This document shows positions 48,701 to 59,640 of a stretch of 64,000 bases of DNA, piece after piece. A model generated the notes under the pieces. The model ran no database searches and was not told where the DNA came from. It saw nothing but the letters and a program-made list of their open reading frames with translations. A program made the position numbers and the translations under genes. The DNA comes from Leptodontidium sp. MPI-SDFR-AT-0119 (lineage: Eukaryota; Ascomycota; Leotiomycetes; Helotiales; Leptodontidiaceae), in assembly GCA_020726505.1 (NCBI GenBank), contig JAHLEZ010000013.1, forward strand, positions 1,426,001-1,490,000. The letters are read 5' to 3'. The stretch's first letter is position 1. Each line of letters begins with the position of its first letter.

Positions 48701-49189
48701 AGCTGACGGAGGTTCGATAAATTAATAACACTAATAATCTTACCGACGCTATAATAAAGAGCGCTTTAAATAAGGCTCTTCGGGATTTTATTAATACTAA
48801 TATCTTTACTATTAAAATAAAGGGTTGAGTTTAACGGTTAACCGGAGTCGATTCGGACTAGTAACGGAGGGGTTTTTTATACTTATTGAATTTTTTTTTA
48901 TATATTTCTTTAAAGTTCTTATTTATTAATTTATTACTTGTGATTATTTTTATATTTAATTAATTTGTGAAGTCAAAAACACACTTGATTTAATTTTAAA
49001 TACCTTTTAATTTAAAGTATCAACGGGCGGCCTTACGACGACACTTTAATAAAAACTAACTACTAGTTTTATTATAAGAGGTTACTCTCGTATAATAGTA
49101 TAAAGAAAGTGCCGCCACGAAGAACTTACTACGAAGTTAATCTGAAACAAGGCCGAGTCCCTTATTTATAAATATTTAGAAGAGGTTCC

Positions 49190-49491
49190 TGTTACGGCTG
49201 GCAAGAGGTTGATACAGTGAGTAGACTCTAGCTTTATATTTGGGCCTCTAGTTACGCTCAGAATCGAGAAGAAAAGACAAGGAGGAAAAGAGAGCTCTCC
49301 GTAAGGGAGAGCTCGAGTATAAATACACGAAGGACCCTCCTAATAGGGCCTAGCGTAGTCGGGGGCCATTCACATCCACATGTCGCATGCTCGCCACCGA
49401 GTCTTCCCTATTAGGCTTAGCGCCATCGCATAGCCAGCGATGCTACGAGCCTATGTCGGTTAGAATACGAGGCGCATCGTAGGTCGTAACA
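49190..49491 (+). repeat. Solo LTR, 302 bp, with target duplication, inserted in Copia A copy 2
   Basis: Starts TGTTACGGC and ends GTCGTAACA (perfect TGTTACG/CGTAACA ends), flanked by GTTCC on both sides (49185-49189 and 49492-49496). Its composition is normal with many CA/TG steps, so it arrived after, or escaped, the RIP that hit its host. A hairpin (gagctctcc/ggagagctc, 49292-49314) sits just before TATAAATA (49318-49325), the likely LTR promoter. No partner is seen in the window. Confidence 0.92.
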
Positions 49492-49509
49492 GTTCCTCCT
49501 CCTCCTCTG

Positions 49510-50160
49510 CGTTATAACGGCGACTTTAGCGGGGGCGCTTAGTAAAAGGATCGTCCTCACCGCCGTCCTCTTTATTACGTTTAGTAGCGGTAGAGGAGAC
49601 GACGGTAAGGAGCTAGTTTAAGACTAGTACTATCTCTTATAGTATAAGGCGTTAATACTTAAGAGCCTTAATATTAAAAAGGAATAAGGGGGTTAACTTA
49701 CTACTTGCGAGCTAGCTAGGCCAGCGATTTCCTGGCGTATAGCGCGTATTTCTTTTAATAACGCTAATAACAACTCCTTAATAGTCTTTAGTACGCTAGT
49801 AACGGCGACTAATAATGCCGAATCGATTAATTTAGTGGCAGTAATTATAGCTTCTTTATCTTTTGCCTCGAGGGCAGTAACTAAATAAAGGTACTCCTCG
49901 GCTATAAACTAAGGGATTTATTATATATTAGTAACTATATAACTAAAGTACTTTCGGTAGTGATTTAGATATAATTTAAATTAGAAAAAGAAATAAAAGT
50001 ACTTACTAAGTTATACCGGGATTTCTTTATTATATAATACACGTATTTCTTGCTTTTAAGATTATTGAAAAAGTATTTGAGGCAGGTCTTTTACAAGGAA
50101 GCGGATGCACCGAATGTAGTATTTGCGGTATACGAGGTCGAGCGCTTTTATAAGTATTAG
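49510..50160 (-). pseudogene. Antisense accessory ORF of Copia A copy 2
   Basis: Counterpart of 16403-17160. The exon b helices (KLIDSALLVAVTSVLKT) and the basic/acidic tail are visible. The intron donor GTAAGT is kept, but the acceptor AATAG has become AATAA. One position that is a stop in copy 1 (TAG) is CGG here, which helps show what the unmutated reading was. The solo LTR at 49190-49491 cuts off the acidic tail. Confidence 0.5.
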
Positions 50161-50615
50161 TGTAGGCACTGTTTTTAGTTAATATATTATTTCTTTATTA
50201 AATTATCTTTGAAGAGTATATTTACTTTTAGCTTATTTATTTAATTTAATATAGTCTTCTTAGAAATGTCAGTTTTTAAGTTATATTAAGCGAATTTAGG
50301 GAAATCGGAAAGTAGTATATATATAGTAGTTATATATGTATTTATTAAAGAGATTTAACCCTTTAGAAGAAGGCGACATATATATATTTATTACGTTATA
50401 TAATATTAATAGTTCTTATTGTTATTAGTTCTCGCTTAACCTCGTTATTACGCCTTATTATATTTAGGCCCCTTTCGGGGCACTTTTAAGACACTATTAA
50501 GTTAGAATTAAACACTATTAAATGCTTTATTATTTTATTTGTTATTTCTTATATATTACTTATTATTTACTTTTATATATATTAAAAATAGTTTTTCTAA
50601 AAGAAGTTTTACTAG

Positions 50616-50871
50616 TGTTAGTTTATAAGTCCTTATATAAGTATACTTTAGTCTAGAAAAGGGGGTGCGAGTTAAAGTTAAGAGTTAGAGCCTAGCTAGA
50701 CTAGTTTCGGTAGAGACTCGGTAAGGTTTCGTAATATATAGTCTAGCTCTCCTTATACTCTCTTAAAATATATACAAATTTTAAACTATATATTTATTAC
50801 TCTGTCGCTATATTCGCATTAGAATATATTCACACATACGGCGTGGTATATAAACTAGTACTACACTGATA
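50616..50871 (+). repeat. 3' LTR of Copia A copy 2
   Basis: 256 bp, the same length as the LTRs of copy 1, starting TGTTAG and ending CTGATA (from CCGACA by transition). Confidence 0.9.
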
Positions 50872-51129
50872 AACTTAATAAATATTCGTACTTAACTAAA
50901 GTAACTTACTATAAAGCCCTCACTTTAAAGTAGGTTTTTATATACGTTCTTTACTTGTTCCTTTATTATAAGGGTATTTTCTTATATATTTATTATTCCT
51001 TTATAAAATCTCTTACTATTTTATTTACTTAGAAAGTAATTAAACTCGGGGGTAAAATTCACGGCATTTAAAAGATTTTATTACTCTCAACGGTTGTTCG
51101 ATTCTATAGTAAAAAGTAATATAAGAAAG
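50872..51129. other. AT-rich spacer
   Basis: No gene or clear repeat is seen. Confidence 0.5.
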
Positions 51130-51828
51130 TAATTATAAAGGGATACTTAGTTATTTAAAAGTTCTTAAGCCTCGCCTTATAAAAAGAGAGTAGCTTAATT
51201 ATCTCTAAGTGACAAGCCCTAAACTTCCTTAACTAAAGTAACTAAGACACTTCTAATTATATTATAAAGCTCGTTAATATAAGCGGCCGAAGCCTCTTCT
51301 TTAAGAGTAAAAGCTAAAGCTCTACTAACACTAGCAAGTCCACGAGTAAGCTCCGGAGAGAATAAAGTACTAGTAATAGTAGTAAGTTACTCTCTAGTAA
51401 CCCGCGCACGAACCTCCGGAGTATTAAAGAAGTTCTCTTTATTTAAAAGAAATTAACTGATTTAACCTTAATTTCGTGGGAAATTTAAGATAAAATAATA
51501 TATTAGACTCAATAGTAATATTACCCTTATTTTCCTTTTCCTTATTACCTCCTTTAAAGCTAATTGTTTTATTACTAGTAGTAGTAATAACTTTACCTTA
51601 GAAGGCAGTAAAAACAAGAGCTCTTAAGCGCTTTAATTCTTAAAATAGTTAGTAATTACACGCTAAAAAGGAATAACCAAGGGAATTTACTTTTTTACTT
51701 ACGTCGTTTAAGAGCGTAATGTAAAAAAAAAAGGGGGGGCCTAAGTAATAGCGGGAGTAACTTTATAAGAGTGGCCTAACAAGTAGGCGAAATAATAAGC
51801 ACCCTGACTAATAACATCGAAGCACTCG
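51130..51828 (-). pseudogene. Unclassified repeat X, copy 2, downstream part of a gene split by Copia C
   Basis: The reverse strand reads SECFDVISQGAYYFAYLLGH near the Copia C edge. Lower down it gives SFKGGNKEKENKGNITIESN and TSTLFSPELTRGLASVSRAL with EEASAAYINELYNI. The frame across the removed Copia C joins 59429-59640 (AKKKKEAKKALKATLTLKRV, RVKGDKRLVIYLGYINSAL). It is protein-like with few stops. The family is not recognised. The tail motif (ggttcttaagcctcgcctt; here agttcttaagcc) is shared with 31560. Confidence 0.45.
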
Positions 51829-51833
51829 CTAGT

Positions 51834-52108
51834 TGTTGGTATTTAACTAAGGTTCGATACTTGATATTAGGGTGACAAAGAATATAACAAGTGAAGTTTA
51901 ATTAAGTATATTCTATGTGTCCCTTTTGTACGAAAGGGAAAGCTACCTTAAATACATTAAGTACTAAACCCTATAGCTCGTATAAGTATTACTCGTACGA
52001 AACTAAGAGGCAAGGTATAAAACTAAGCTTTATTTAGCCAAGAGAGACGACTATCTTTAGAAGATACTTAAAGTAAGAGAATACCCCTTAGTTAAGGCTA
52101 TCTTAATA
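51834..52108 (-). repeat. 3' LTR of Copia C
   Basis: 275 bp, aligned end to end with 59149-59423. The outer TGTTGG end is kept and the inner end has decayed from CTAACA to TTAATA. Confidence 0.88.
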
Positions 52109-52179
52109 CTAGTAACTCTTCTTTTATTAAAAGAAAAACTCTCTTACCTTCTTTCTTTCTCCTTTATACGAAGTACGCG

Positions 52180-53390
52180 TAACTTAATATATTATCCTTA
52201 GCTCCTCTTCTTCCTTTGTATAAAGCACGTGCCCTATGTGACTTTAGCTCGTTATATTAAATAGTAACCGCTTTAAGAAAGAACGACTTTGTTTCTTCCT
52301 TATATGTCTCTTATTAGTTAGCTATTAGCTTTTCTTACGTATAAAAGAGATTTTCTAAATTCCCTCTTCCTTTCTTCTTCTCTTCTTCTTTAATTAATAA
52401 TAATAATAATAATAGTAATAGTAAGTCCCCTTTCTCTTCTTTATATAACTCTCTTCTTCCTTAGATATTCTCTATACGACCTAAGATAGCCTCGTACGAA
52501 TCGGCGCCTCTCTTTTTTACTTTACTTATAAAGTAATTTAATTCGTTATTATTATATACTAATAAAAGGTCTTTTATAAGTTATAATACTACTACTACTA
52601 CTATAACTAAGTGAGTACTCTCTCTCGTACGAAGTCTACCCCCTCAAGACTAGCTTCGCACAGCTACTACAACATTAGTGAGGTAGTACTAACGCCTACG
52701 TAACTACACTACACTACACTATACTATATAATGTTAGTCTTTTTCTCTTTATACGAGCTGGCCCTTATCCCTAAGATATAGCTTCTCGTATAAACCTCTA
52801 GTCCTTTTGTTTAAGAACTAATATCGTATAGGGCCTTTATTCTCTTTAACGCCGTTAATGCCGCGCTAGCTACTACTAACGCTAACGCTTAGCCTATATT
52901 TATTATCGGCGGGCAATAGCTAGGCCTATTATATTATAATGTGTTATAATAAATAGTCTTAGTTATATTAAGACGTAATGTCGCCTTTATATAAGGGCGC
53001 ATTATACCTTAGTAGCTTATAATATATTAGCTTTCGTACGTTAATGCCCTCTTGATTTAATCGAGAGGTATTGTCTAAGCTGTTCCTTGTGTTAAATGTT
53101 CCCGGCGTAGCTTAACGCCTTTCCTTAACTATACTTTAGTTTAAGGTTATTTCGGGGATAATTATAGTAACTATAAGTAGCGAGATTATACTACTTATTA
53201 TAATCCCCTTCTTAAGGACTTATTATCTAAAGACGGAGGTTTAAGAAACGAGAGTAACGAAGTTCAAGTAGTTAATATATAGAGGGTACTACAAGGACTT
53301 ATTATTAGACTTATATAAAGGGGCTTAATAGAAAATAAATCTAAAGATACTCCGATTGTCTTATAACTTCGTACGTATCTTTTGTGTTCC
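52180..53390 (+). pseudogene. Antisense cysteine-rich (DUF3716-like) accessory ORF of Copia C
   Basis: Plus-strand coding lies opposite the element, between RNase H and the 3' LTR. An Asn/Ser-rich part (52391-52430, AAT repeats) is followed by FSIRPKIASYESAPLFFT. Further on, at 53082-53215, comes VPCVKCSRRSLTPF, then N-Y, GYFGDNYSNYK and RDYTTYYN. The spacing C-x2-C...LTPF..[C]....GYFG..[C].N[C]K.RD...[C] matches the DUF3716 pattern of fungal proteins, with the later Cys codons turned to Tyr (TGC to TAT by RIP). A helical part (NEVQVVNIQ, VLQGLIIRLI) follows. Several frames and stops intervene, so introns are likely. Function is unknown. This parallels the antisense gene of Copia A. Confidence 0.5.
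52391..52425 (+). repeat. AAT microsatellite
   Basis: A run of AAT/AGT trinucleotides, encoding Asn/Ser in the antisense ORF frame. Confidence 0.85.
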
Positions 53391-53769
53391 CTTTTATTTA
53401 TAAGTATAATTCCTTTTTATAGCTAAGCTTCTAAATATTATATAGAGGCTCCTTTTAAGTAAATAAACTTAAGCTTATCTTTAACCTTTGCGCAGTACTT
53501 AAGATAAGTACTTTATACAAGAGCTTATACAAAAGAAACTAATAGAGATTTCCCTTAATCGATTTGTTATTAGATTATTATTAAATAGTTAATTATTAAA
53601 TAGTCAATCGTCGTATTAAATATTATTTGTTTAGTCGAGAAATACATAACTATCGTTTTATATAGTATTTAAATAAGTGACTAGAATCGATAAAAACACG
53701 CATTTAATAAATGAAATTATTATATTATATAATATTATTCCTCCCTTAGCTCTACTTTCTTTTCTTTTT

Positions 53770-56700
53770 TAACTTATCCTTTTACTTATATAATAATCTA
53801 ATTATTATTAATCAGCTTTTTTAAGCTTTTATTTAGGTTTGACTTCGTTATTGTATCCGCTAGGTTGTCTTAACTATTAATTTATTAGATTTCTGTAAGT
53901 TCTCGTCGTTCGTACAATTAACGTAAAGCTATAATATTAATTATTAGCCGCTTCTCTTTTGTAGTGCCGAGCTTTACGAGGTATTTGTATAGTAAAAACG
54001 AGTCTATATAAATAATAATTAAGATCGTTAATATCTTAAGCCGTGACGTAATAATATTAATTATACTTTTTATTGCGATTATTATATTAACCCTATTAAT
54101 TATTCTATAAATCTCGGAAGTTAAGACACTTCGCGTTACTCGTTTACTCTTTATATTACTTTAATAAAATAAATTTCTAGAAAAAAGAAATAAGTCTTAA
54201 TTATATAAATTAGAGTCGTTGTTTTCTGTGCTAAGAATTATTACGTATTTAAGCTAAAAACTTAAGTCTTTATTATTCGTAAAGGATTCGTCGACAAAAA
54301 CAAATAACTTCGTATAATATAAGTCTAAAGGAATATAGTTTAATCCTTATTTAATGTTTTAAATTTACTACTAAATACGCTTATTTAAGTTCTTTACGTT
54401 AGTATTCTCTAGTTCTTGGAATTGAGCTGTAATTAATAAGTCGTATAAAGCTTTAGGTTAGTATAAAGTTGTAATATATGTCTCTCGAGCTTGTTATTCT
54501 TAATACTAGTTCGTACAGTTTAGTGCTCTTAAGTTAACTTTAATTAACTTCTCGCCTTGCCCTTTTTAAAGGATTTAAACGAAGTCCTTTCGATTATATA
54601 TAATATATCTATTAAACGTAAGGGGTAATTTATATAATAAATAATCTTTCGGTTTTATAAAGAAACTAGTAATCCTAAGTTCTTTCTCCTCTTTTTCTTA
54701 GAACTCGTTAATAACTAAGATTAAGGTATTATTTGTTTATATTCTAATTACGCTAAATAATATTCTTAATTAAGTAATTAGAAGGCATAAATCGTACGAA
54801 AACGTTTTTATATATAATTTAACCTTATAATATGTGTTATACGTCCCTTACTAGTGTGTTCCTAATTCCGGGATATTATATAATAGCTTTTGTACGAGTA
54901 TAATTATATCCGGTAAGTAGTTACTAGTAATTTACTTTAGTAGTCTCGTATAAATTATACGATTTAGAAAAGTTATCGACTAAATATACACTTAAGTAAT
55001 ATCCTAAATAAAGATTAATAACCCTTTTTGTATAAGTGACGGATAAAGTACTAGAATTAGTCGCTAACTAATCCGTTAAATCGTTAAAAACTAAGTAAAG
55101 ATTTATTCCTTTCTTGTGTCGTTATACACTTAAATCACGAGTCTAAATTTCTTATATAAAGCTTTAGTTGTCTTCCCTTTAATTTCATTAATAAGCCGGG
55201 AATTAAAGATCCGTTTATAATATTGCCTTAAGTCGTATTATATGAACTTAAATACGCCTCGAGTAATTAAGTTATTAATTTCCTTTTGTTAAGATTCTTT
55301 AAATAAAAGACTAAGGCTAGTGATTTTCCCTACTACTTGTATTATACGAGATAAGTCTAAGTCGTATTATTCTTTTCGAGTCAGGAAAACTTCTAGTGAT
55401 CGTATAAGTCCCTTCTCGAGTTCTTACTTTGTCTTAAACGGAATTAAGACAACTGACTATATTAAAGGAAATACTTAGTTTAATCGTACATAGTCTTTTA
55501 AGGCTTCGGCGATTTCTTTTATATAAAACGGCTTAATTACTATCGTACAAAAGGAAGTCGGTCTTAAAGGCAATTAAATAATATACTCTTTCCCTATGAT
55601 TAATAATAATAAAAACAGGCCTATTTATCCCTTTTTCTCTTATTATACTTTTACTAAAGATTATAATAGAAGTCGTATAGTCTTAGTAATATTAGGGCCG
55701 TTCCTTATACTCTAAGTATTTTTAATCTTTTATATAGCTTAAATCTTTCGTAATTCTATTATTATTATTTAGACTACTCTTACTTTAGTAAGTATATCCG
55801 TAGATAATAAGTCTTCGTATAAAAGTCTAAGGTATACTCTAAAAACGAGAAGTATTAGAATTAGTCTATTTAGACTAGTTATATTATTCACGGCTTTCAC
55901 AGCTATTTAAAGGACTACTTCTTTTACTAAGTTTTCGCTTCTCGTCTCGTCTTAAATAATCTCGTATAATCGGCGTAAAGGGGCGTAATACCGCTTAACC
56001 TTCTTAATACTTTAATATGCCTTAACTAGGACTTTCTTTATATTAACGTTTATCGTACGAGTATTTATTTTAAATTCTAATAATATAAAGTTTGTCCTAA
56101 TATCGTGTATAAAGTAATCTAAGGGTTTAAGGTAAGTATTAATTTAACACGTACAAAGTGTAATTTACGTTGTCTTCGCTGAATTATCCTTTAGGAATCG
56201 AGCGGCATTAAAGCCGGTTGCCTTATTAATTACTTAAAGGATTATTACTCTTAAAAGATATAAGATATTTACGATTATAGAGAAATTAAATTCAATATCG
56301 TCTTTTAAAGAGAATCTAAATCTACTTAAGTTCTTTATATAAAGTTAATACTATTTGTAAAACTTTAAAATCTTCTTAATTATATAAAGGTTTGTTTTCT
56401 CGTGTCTTACTTACTAAAGAACGCAGTATAGTTTTTTAATTAAAGGATGTTTAAAGTGTTAATAGAGTTACTTAAGCTCTGTTTTCGTGAAGTGTTAGTA
56501 TATAAACGTGTCTTTTATTATATAAATTATTATTTATAAATGTCCTTATTTTCGTACGATTAAAATTCTTTTATCCCCTTAAATTATAATATTTTAAAGG
56601 TTATTTAATCGTATACTAAGGGAGTCTATATCTTAAATATATAATAGGAATAGGGTATTTATTAAAATAATCTAGAACCTCACTTACTTAATAAGTGTTT

Positions 56701-58940
56701 ATATGAGTATCGATCCCTCTAATTCTATTACTCCTTTGCCAAATCAAATCGTATATGTTTAATTACTCGTACGATTAACTTCTAGCGACAAGTCAAGCTT
56801 TAGAAGTACTTAGACTTGTTACTTTCTTACGATAGAGATTCTAGTAATACTGTTGTCTGACATAATCCCTTAGAAGACTTCAGACAAATATCTGTCTCTA
56901 ATAACGAATACCTTGCCTTTATATAAATTCTTCGTTAAGTCTCGTTATAAAAAGGCGTGTTTTGTTGATTCGTCGTTTAAAACTTAAATTATTTGTCGTC
57001 TATTGATTTCCTTATATTCTATAAAGAATCCTTTTAGCTTATTTTCGTCCTTTTATTCCTTTATATCCTCTGGCACTTCTTTTATTATCGTACGATTAAA
57101 TTCCCTTAGGAAATCTTTATACGAGCTTAAAAAAGCTTAAGTTACTTCTTTAGATTTATTAAACTCGGTTATTAGGTGATTCTTGACCTTCACTTACGCG
57201 GCTTTTTATTCTACTTCTAGATAATTTATTAACTAGTAACCTTCCTTCTTATAAATAATATATTTCTTATTTATATAATTATTAAAAGGGTTCCTTAGAT
57301 AAAAAGTCCTCTTTTAGAACTAGTTTAGTACTATATAATCTAGAAATCGTTGTGCCTTCCCGTAGAATTATCTCTTTATTAAGTTGTGATTATAATTATA
57401 TAAACGATTCTATAAGTAAGTACTAACTTCTCTTGTTTATATAGTTATAGTAATTATAGATTATAAGTCTACGTATAACCCTTCAAATATTTATATAGGC
57501 TTATATAGTACTAGACTATACTCCTTTACTTCACGACATATGTTTAACACTTAATCGCGAAGATTATATTTTATTTAGTATTCCCTTAATAGGCCGCGTT
57601 GTATCGTACAAAGAGAATTAAATATAATTTCTAAGTATTTTAACCGAGACTTCTCTAAGTTCTTTGTAATTATAAAGATTAATGTAGTTTCTCTCTACTT
57701 AAACAAGTACTTTTGCTAATTCTCCTTAGTCTTAAAGTGATTCTAAGTTATATAAATTATTATAGGGAAATTATATAAACGTCCTATAATCTTGTCGTAA
57801 TAAAAATCCGTTACTTATCCTTTTAGTATAATTAAGAATACTAAGTGGTACTAGTTACTTGAGATTCTAATCTTTGTACAACAGTCGAAGAAGACCTAGA
57901 GACAAATATCTAAGATATCGTACTACTCTTTACCGTACTTCCGGCTCTCGTTATTATAAACCTTTATTAGGTCTATTAATAACTGTGAGTTCAGGATAAT
58001 TGTCTGAGACTTATATAATATAGTCGGTTCTAATAGAAGAGTTCTCGGGGTTAATAGATTATCTTTGTACGAATATTGTCTCAATAGTCGTTCGACGGTT
58101 TCGTAAGCTTAGTCTTAACTTAAAAGGTTATTATTTAAGGCTAAATGTGACGTAAGACTAAAACGTTCGTATACTAAGTAACGTTGTTTAGTTGTTTAAC
58201 TTTTGTCTAGTAATAAAGACCTTATTAAGTTTACGTACGAAGTCTAGTTAAAACTAACTATATTCTTATTCAAAACGACATAAGGCGGAGGACTTAGATA
58301 TTGTTTAGACGTTTGAGGCTGTCGCTAAGTTATTTAAATTAACTTTAAGAGTAAGTCTTCTGCCTCTTAAGTTCGTATAATTAGGGAATCTCTAGAATTG
58401 TCTGAAATAGCGTGTCTCGCTAGTAGTTCGCTTCGTATAATTAAAGTCGGAGTACCTTGCCGGTTTCTGTCTTACCCTTAGGATTTCTATTAAGTATAAG
58501 TCCTTCGATTTTGATCTGTTTACTTATATAGTTCCTCCTCTTCTAAAACATCTACTAATGTTTAAGCGTACGAGATAAACCCCCTTTGCTCTCGTACTTA
58601 TACTCTATAATTAAGGAAGTATATATAAAGATCTTTAATAGCTTCCCGGGATTCGATAGCAAATATATCTTCTATCTATCCTTTAAAGCCTTCCTTAAAT
58701 TCTTCTTAAAGTCTATAGTCTTAAAACTCTTTTTGGCGGTATTATACGAGGGCTAAGGTAATATAGTTATTAACTCGCTTAAGCGTTTAATACTCGTCGT
58801 TCGCAAGGTTAAAGGGTTCCCCTTATATTTTTATATTTAATAAGTAAGTGACCTCTAGTAGTGGAATTATTATGTCCTTCTTTATATAAAAGTTAATGAA
58901 AGTTGTTAAGTCGTGTTTACGTTCTATAAATCCTTAGATT
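53770..58940 (-). pseudogene. Copia C gag-pol relic
   Basis: Gag is readable near 57140-56820 (AFLSSYKDFLREFNRTIIKE and RRQII, then NDESTKHAFL). Integrase has FSLKDDIEFNFSIIV, INKATGFNAARFLKDNSA, KRYYAPLRRLYEII and SENLVKEVVL. RNase H starts VFVDESFTNNKDLS near 54290, with Gly to Glu after the first catalytic Asp, and includes LVKLGTTKEKRLIINIIALR and LADTITKS at about 53970-53830. Stops at former Gln/Trp codons are scattered through it. Confidence 0.82.
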
Positions 58941-58941
58941 A

Positions 58942-59097
58942 TACGAATCGTCTTTTTCTATTAGTCGCTAACGTAAGGTCTAATTAGTTTGCCTCTCTAG
59001 TCTGTCTTTCTGATTATTGTACGAATCGTCTTCTTCTATTAGTCGCTAACGTAAGGTCCGATTAGTTTGCCTCTCTAGTCTGTCTTTCTAATTGTCG
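58942..59097 (-). repeat. Tandem duplication of a 78-bp unit in the Copia C leader
   Basis: Two adjacent copies (58942-59019 and 59020-59097), each starting tacgaatcgtc, nearly identical. They lie just inside the 5' LTR of the element, in the leader or gag N-terminus. Confidence 0.92.
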
Positions 59098-59148
59098 TCG
59101 TACAAAAGTATTACTTAACTGTTCTGTGGTTATTTAATTACTAATTAG

Positions 59149-59423
59149 TGTTAGTATTTAATTAAGGTTTAATACTTAATATTAAGGTGACAAAGAATAT
59201 AATAAGTGAAGTTTAATTAAGTATATTTTATGTGTCCTTTTTATACAAAAGGGAAAGTTACCTTAAATATATTAAGTATTAAACCCCGTAGCTCGTATAA
59301 GTATTACTTGTACGAAACTAGGAGGCAAGGTATAAAACTAAGCTTCATTTAACTAGGAGAGACGACTATCTTTAGAAGATACTTAGAGTAAGAGAATGCC
59401 CCTCAGCTAAGGCTATCCTAACA
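59149..59423 (-). repeat. 5' LTR of Copia C
   Basis: 275 bp, TGTTAG to CTAACA in plus orientation. Both 6-bp inverted ends are intact. Confidence 0.88.
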
Positions 59424-59428
59424 CTAGT

Positions 59429-59640
59429 ACTTTTAGTTTAGAGGGCGCTATTAATATAACCTAAATAAATAACTAACCGCTTATCTCCCTTAACTCGAGG
59501 AACACGAGTATAAGTAATAAAAGTAGCCGTAATAACTCTCTTTAATGTAAGAGTAGCCTTTAGAGCCTTCTTAGCTTCCTTCTTCTTCTTCGCCTACTAT
59601 AATTAATAATGTTTAAATTAATATATAGCCCTAAAGTTAA
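59429..59640 (-). pseudogene. Unclassified repeat X, copy 2, upstream part
   Basis: Reverse-strand reading AKKKKEAKKALKATLTLKRV, then FITYTRVPRVKGDKRLVIYL. It continues across the Copia C insertion into 51828 and below. Lysine-rich start, otherwise unknown. Confidence 0.42.

Larger units (their letters stand above)
45704..50871 (+). mobile_element. Copia A copy 2, 5'-truncated
   Basis: Aligns with Copia A copy 1 from about 12981 to its end. It starts inside protease, so its 5' LTR and gag are missing, and ends with a 256-bp 3' LTR at 50616-50871. Integrase, RT and RNase H are readable but more decayed than in copy 1, and the RT site is IND instead of IDD (near 47883). It carries the same antisense accessory region, interrupted by a solo LTR. 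Confidence 0.9.
51834..59423 (-). mobile_element. Complete Copia LTR retrotransposon, family C, reverse strand
   Basis: A 7,590-bp element with two 275-bp LTRs (51834-52108 and 59149-59423) and the 5-bp duplication CTAGT (51829-51833 and 59424-59428). Coding is on the reverse strand: gag (about 58900-56800), integrase (about 56450-55750), RT (about 55400-54400) and RNase H (about 54310-53770). About 1.6 kb beyond pol, before the 3' LTR, carries coding on the opposite (plus) strand. LTR differences are transitions, so RIP has acted. Retained structure suggests moderate age. Confidence 0.9.

Noticed and set aside
54700..59300. Frequent CGTACGA/CGTACAA words in Copia C considered as a spaced binding-site array
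   Set aside because: Spacing is irregular and the words fall in coding frames. Depletion of CA/TG by RIP leaves GTAC-type words over-represented.
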